Assembly: GCA_002319815.1 (NCBI GenBank)
Contig: DCFR01000022.1
Location: forward strand, 1-16,550
DNA length: 16,550 nucleotides
Origin: Megamonas sp. UBA1799
GTDB taxonomy: Bacteria > Bacillota > Negativicutes > Selenomonadales > Selenomonadaceae
Direction of reading: 5' to 3'
Numbering within the stretch: the stretch's first letter is position 1; each line of letters begins with the position of its first letter. The notes below the pieces were generated by a model that saw only the letters and a list, made by a program, of their open reading frames with translations, did not search any database and had not been told where the DNA came from. The position numbers and the translations under genes were made by a program. Below are positions 14,023-16,550 of this stretch, one piece after another.

Positions 14023-14955
14023 ATGAACAGCATAACACAGGACATAAAGTATCGTCTATCGATTCTTTCTTATACAGCAAAAAACGGGGTCACTAAAGCC
14101 GCTATCAAGTACCATACAAATCGCCAATTCATCTATCGCTTAAAATGGCGATTTGATGGTACACCTGAATCACTAAAGCCTATATCAAGGCGTCCACACA
14201 GCCATCCCAACCAGCACACGACGCCAGCGGAAATTAAACAGATCACGGATCTGCGGCGGCGTAATCCAAACGCTGGGCTGGTTGTCTTTTGGGTAAAGCT
14301 TCGGCAACACGGCTATACACGCTCTATCACAGGATTATATCGCTGCTTACAACGTATGGGTTTGAAAAAACAAACCCTGCCTAACCCCAAATATATTCCT
14401 AAACCATATAAAAAAGCTGCATTTCCTGGAGAAAAAGTTCAGATCGACGTCAAAGTCGTTCCCTCGGCCTGTATTGTTGGCGATGCCAAGGCTTGTGGTG
14501 AAAAGATGTACCAATATACTGCTCTTGATGAATGTACACGGGTTCGCTATCTTGAAGCATTTAACGAACAGAGCACCTATTCTTTGTTGGTCTTTCTTCA
14601 GCATCTTGTGAGAAAGTTCAAGTTTCGGATTTGCAAAATCCAAACAGATAATGGCTTCGAATTCACCAACCGATTCGGCCAGAGCCAAAAAGAAGAGTTG
14701 ACTCTGTTTGAACGGCAGCTCGCGGGTTACGGCATTACCCATCAAAAAATACGACCATATACACCCAGGTATAATGGGAAGGTCGAGCGATCTCACCGAA
14801 AAGATAATGAGTATTTCTATGCGGATCATTGCTTCTATTCCTTTGAAGATTTTAAGAAGCAGCTTGCTGTGCGTAATAGGCAATATAATGATTTTCCTAT
14901 GCGCCCTTTAAACTGGAAATCCCCCAATGAAATGCTCCAATCTTTTCGCTCTTGA
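14023..14955 (+). CDS. IS481-type DDE transposase
   Basis: The transposase (310 residues) catalyses excision and insertion of the surrounding element. An N-terminal helix-turn-helix region (about residues 8-60: ILSYTAKNGVTKAAIKYHTN) is followed by an rve-type integrase core. The likely catalytic triad is the aspartate in EKVQIDVKVV, the aspartate in KIQTDNGFEF and the glutamate in NGKVERSHRKDNEYF. The order and spacing are those of a DDE enzyme, and the frame is intact, so it may be active. I chose the ATG at 14023 because AAGAAGGG lies about ten bases upstream; an in-frame ATG at 13975 would add 16 residues. Confidence 0.88.
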   Translation: MNSITQDIKYRLSILSYTAKNGVTKAAIKYHTNRQFIYRLKWRFDGTPESLKPISRRPHSHPNQHTTPAEIKQITDLRRRNPNAGLVVFWVKLRQHGYTRSITGLYRCLQRMGLKKQTLPNPKYIPKPYKKAAFPGEKVQIDVKVVPSACIVGDAKACGEKMYQYTALDECTRVRYLEAFNEQSTYSLLVFLQHLVRKFKFRICKIQTDNGFEFTNRFGQSQKEELTLFERQLAGYGITHQKIRPYTPRYNGKVERSHRKDNEYFYADHCFYSFEDFKKQLAVRNRQYNDFPMRPLNWKSPNEMLQSFRS

Positions 14956-14957
14956 TG

Positions 14958-14983
14958 TGTAACATATGTTTGACAAACCTACA
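14958..14983 (-). repeat. Right terminal inverted repeat of the IS481-type element
   Basis: Read on the - strand it begins TGTAGGTTTGTCAAAC and ends ATATGTTACA, the partner of the left repeat at 13917-13942. The transposase stop codon lies three bases inside it. Confidence 0.85.
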
Positions 14984-15084
14984 CTTACCTCATGAATATA
15001 TTTTACCATTCATTTTCGGTGTCTAGCAAAGCGGGTATAGGTTAGTTCTCAAACAGCTTGCGGCGGTGGTCAGGCTATAGCGAC

Positions 15085-15130
15085 AGCGGGGAGCGGCGGC
15101 AAATCTGCCTCCGCTCCCCGCTCTTTTTTT
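15085..15130 (+). terminator. Very strong orphan + strand terminator
   Basis: AGCGGGGAGCGG (15085-15096) pairs with CCGCTCCCCGCT (15111-15122). After one mismatch GGCA pairs with TGCC around an AATC loop. A seven-T run follows (15124-15130). No intact + strand gene except the transposase lies upstream. It is GC-rich in an otherwise AT-rich region and faces the 3' end of the - strand ATPase gene. Confidence 0.85.
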
Positions 15131-15179
15131 ATGTCAGCAATTGCGGGATAACTTGGTTCAAAACCTATAAAAATTAAGC

Positions 15180-16550
15180 TTATTGACAAAACAAATGGTC
15201 AAATAAAATTTTATTTCGTCGTTTGGAATCATTAATCATTTTACTATATGGTAGCACTTCAATATAAGCATTATATCCATCATAATATTGATAGTAACTA
15301 TTCCCATCTGGAGTTTTGCGAAAATTACGGCCTTCCAAAAATTCTGACATGTTAGCTTGAATATCACAAAGTATATAGCAACTAAAACGAATGGAATTTC
15401 CCTTCATTTCACCCAACACATGCCCATCCTTATCTTTACAACGTCCATTCCGTATTCGTTTTATATAGCCAACAACTTGGTCAACACAACCTTCATCACT
15501 GCGACCAGGACGCTTAAATTCAATAATAGTAATATTATTTATATCAGAATCTTTTGAATCGCCTGTAAGCGCGAATGCTGGTTCAAAAATTGCTATGTCA
15601 GGCTCTTTGGGACAATCACTTTCTGTGTCTTTATATGTTGATATCGGTTTATCAGAGGCCAAATAATAATGATAAGCGAGCTTCTCGTCAATAATCCAAA
15701 GGTTATGCTTATTGTAGTCAATATCATCGGATGTGGTCGTCATGGGGAAAATAAGGTTATGTATGCTTTTCTCCAATGCATACTTTTTCTTTGACTCATC
15801 TGAAAATTTTAGATTATTGGAAAGAATATCGAGCATAACCTTTCTGTGGGTAATGTAGTCAGCTAAATCGCTCTTTCCCAAATCTGAAATTTTCTGCAAA
15901 TAGCTTGAGCATCGGCGCTCATAATCCGAATAATCTTGAATGCCATCTATATTTTCACTCAAGTATTCTTTTTGCTCTGTTTTTAGTTGCAACCGATATG
16001 ACTGTTCCTGCTTAAAAAGCTCAAGCTCTAATTTTTGGTCGTCACCTGTTAAAGAAATCTTATCGATGCATTCGCTGTTATGTTTTATCAGAGAACGATA
16101 GCGCGGATTTTTACAATATACATAATGCTCAATACGTTCTTTTTTCTGAATATTATAAGCGGAAATTTCCTTCTCGAGAAATTCTCTTATTATAGGCACT
16201 GCTGTAGCCACTATTTCCTTTTTGGAGACGGTATTCGAGGAATTTACGCCTTCCATTTCTAATTGTTCATTACTATCGCTTTCATCTATATCGCTTTGCT
16301 CGCTTTTAGCAAAAGAAAATTCAGTTCGTTCACTATTTATATTGTCATCTAAAAATTTCCCAGTTATATAACCGCTATAAATAAATTCACCATCATCATT
16401 AGAAAGTTTTCCAGTAAGCTCTTTGATTGTGTTTGCAAGATTATCACCAAAGACCTCACGTTTATGTGCGCAGAAATGCAGTGTATGTTTGTCATTCGAA
16501 GCAGCATAATTTTTAGTACTAATAATGTTACTCAACTTTCCCACCTGCAA
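15180..16550 (-). CDS. HSP90-like (GHKL) ATPase with C-terminal PD-(D/E)xK nuclease-type domain, C-terminal part
   Basis: The frame is open to the window edge, so the N-terminus, expected to hold the GHKL ATPase domain, is outside; 456 residues are visible. Near the start LHFCAHKREV and, later, YITGKFLDDNINSERTEFSF match the segment that follows the ATPase domain in bacterial HSP90-like/MORC-like conflict proteins. A charged, helix-rich linker follows (about residues 85-270 of the fragment). Near the C-terminus EPDIAIFEPAF followed by ITIIEFKRPGR gives the D...ExK pattern of a PD-(D/E)xK nuclease (D at 15597-15599, E at 15519-15521, K at 15513-15515). A role in anti-phage or plasmid defence is inferred from the domain pair and from the nearby TIR gene and insertion sequence. 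Composition is clearly AT-rich compared with the left half of the window. Confidence 0.7.
   Translation of the reverse strand: MQVGKLSNIISTKNYAASNDKHTLHFCAHKREVFGDNLANTIKELTGKLSNDDGEFIYSGYITGKFLDDNINSERTEFSFAKSEQSDIDESDSNEQLEMEGVNSSNTVSKKEIVATAVPIIREFLEKEISAYNIQKKERIEHYVYCKNPRYRSLIKHNSECIDKISLTGDDQKLELELFKQEQSYRLQLKTEQKEYLSENIDGIQDYSDYERRCSSYLQKISDLGKSDLADYITHRKVMLDILSNNLKFSDESKKKYALEKSIHNLIFPMTTTSDDIDYNKHNLWIIDEKLAYHYYLASDKPISTYKDTESDCPKEPDIAIFEPAFALTGDSKDSDINNITIIEFKRPGRSDEGCVDQVVGYIKRIRNGRCKDKDGHVLGEMKGNSIRFSCYILCDIQANMSEFLEGRNFRKTPDGNSYYQYYDGYNAYIEVLPYSKMINDSKRRNKILFDHLFCQ

Larger units (their letters stand above)
13917..14983 (+). mobile_element. Complete IS481-type insertion sequence (1067 bp)
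   Basis: The element is bounded by 26-bp imperfect terminal inverted repeats that begin TGTAGGTTT and end ATATGTTACA. It carries one DDE transposase gene filling most of its length. TGT...ACA ends, single-gene organisation and size fit the IS481 family. No target-site duplication is evident: AAAAC precedes the left end and CTTAC follows the right end. It lies between the TIR gene and the HSP90-like ATPase gene. Confidence 0.85.

Noticed and set aside
15024..15080. A short + strand frame ending in LKQLAAVVRL before the strong terminator
   Set aside because: Only 17 residues lie between two stops. It could be the tail of a lost gene, but this is too short to support.
1..16550. tRNA or rRNA gene as an island attachment site
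   Set aside because: No tRNA-like cloverleaf or rRNA segment was seen, although a reading by eye could miss a divergent one.

Overview
The window looks like chromosomal DNA of an anaerobic Firmicute, most likely of the Negativicutes (Sporomusaceae-like). This is inferred from protein style: a two-subunit ferredoxin-linked 2-oxoacid oxidoreductase, a Firmicute-type KdpD, strong AGGAGG-type ribosome binding sites and moderate GC content. No rRNA or other taxonomic marker is present, so the placement is tentative.

Bases 1-4429 hold the end of a potassium-uptake operon on the + strand: the 3' end of kdpB, then kdpC, kdpD and kdpE. KdpB and KdpC are part of the KdpFABC K+-pumping ATPase. KdpD is the sensor kinase and KdpE its response regulator. 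A small secreted protein of unknown function follows (4518-5123). A 319-base gap then holds a terminator-like hairpin and an elaborate RNA-like structure: a 10-bp outer stem enclosing a potential H-type pseudoknot, with a C-run that could also pair with the ribosome binding site of the next gene. That gene is an ACS-type MFS carboxylate/sugar-acid transporter (5443-6771), ended by a strong terminator.

Bases 6820-13120 hold more + strand housekeeping or accessory metabolism: a Cache-HAMP methyl-accepting chemotaxis protein with its own promoter and terminator, a fused rubrerythrin-VIT (MbfA/CCC1-like) iron or manganese protein, a korA-korB pair for a 2-oxoacid:ferredoxin oxidoreductase, and a short 4-oxalocrotonate-tautomerase-like protein.

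From about 13.2 kb the character changes. The sequence becomes AT-rich, coding moves to the - strand, and mobile DNA appears. The region holds a stand-alone TIR-domain protein (- strand), a complete IS481-type insertion sequence with 26-bp imperfect terminal repeats, and the C-terminal 456 residues of a GHKL/HSP90-like ATPase that ends in a PD-(D/E)xK nuclease-type motif (- strand, running off the right edge). Orphan + strand terminators lie on both sides. The most economical reading is a horizontally acquired anti-phage or conflict island in which an insertion sequence sits between a TIR effector and an HSP90-like ATPase/nuclease.

The two best candidates for something undescribed are the structured leader at about 5343-5435 and the TIR plus HSP90-like ATPase/nuclease pairing. 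Neither could be tested by database search here.
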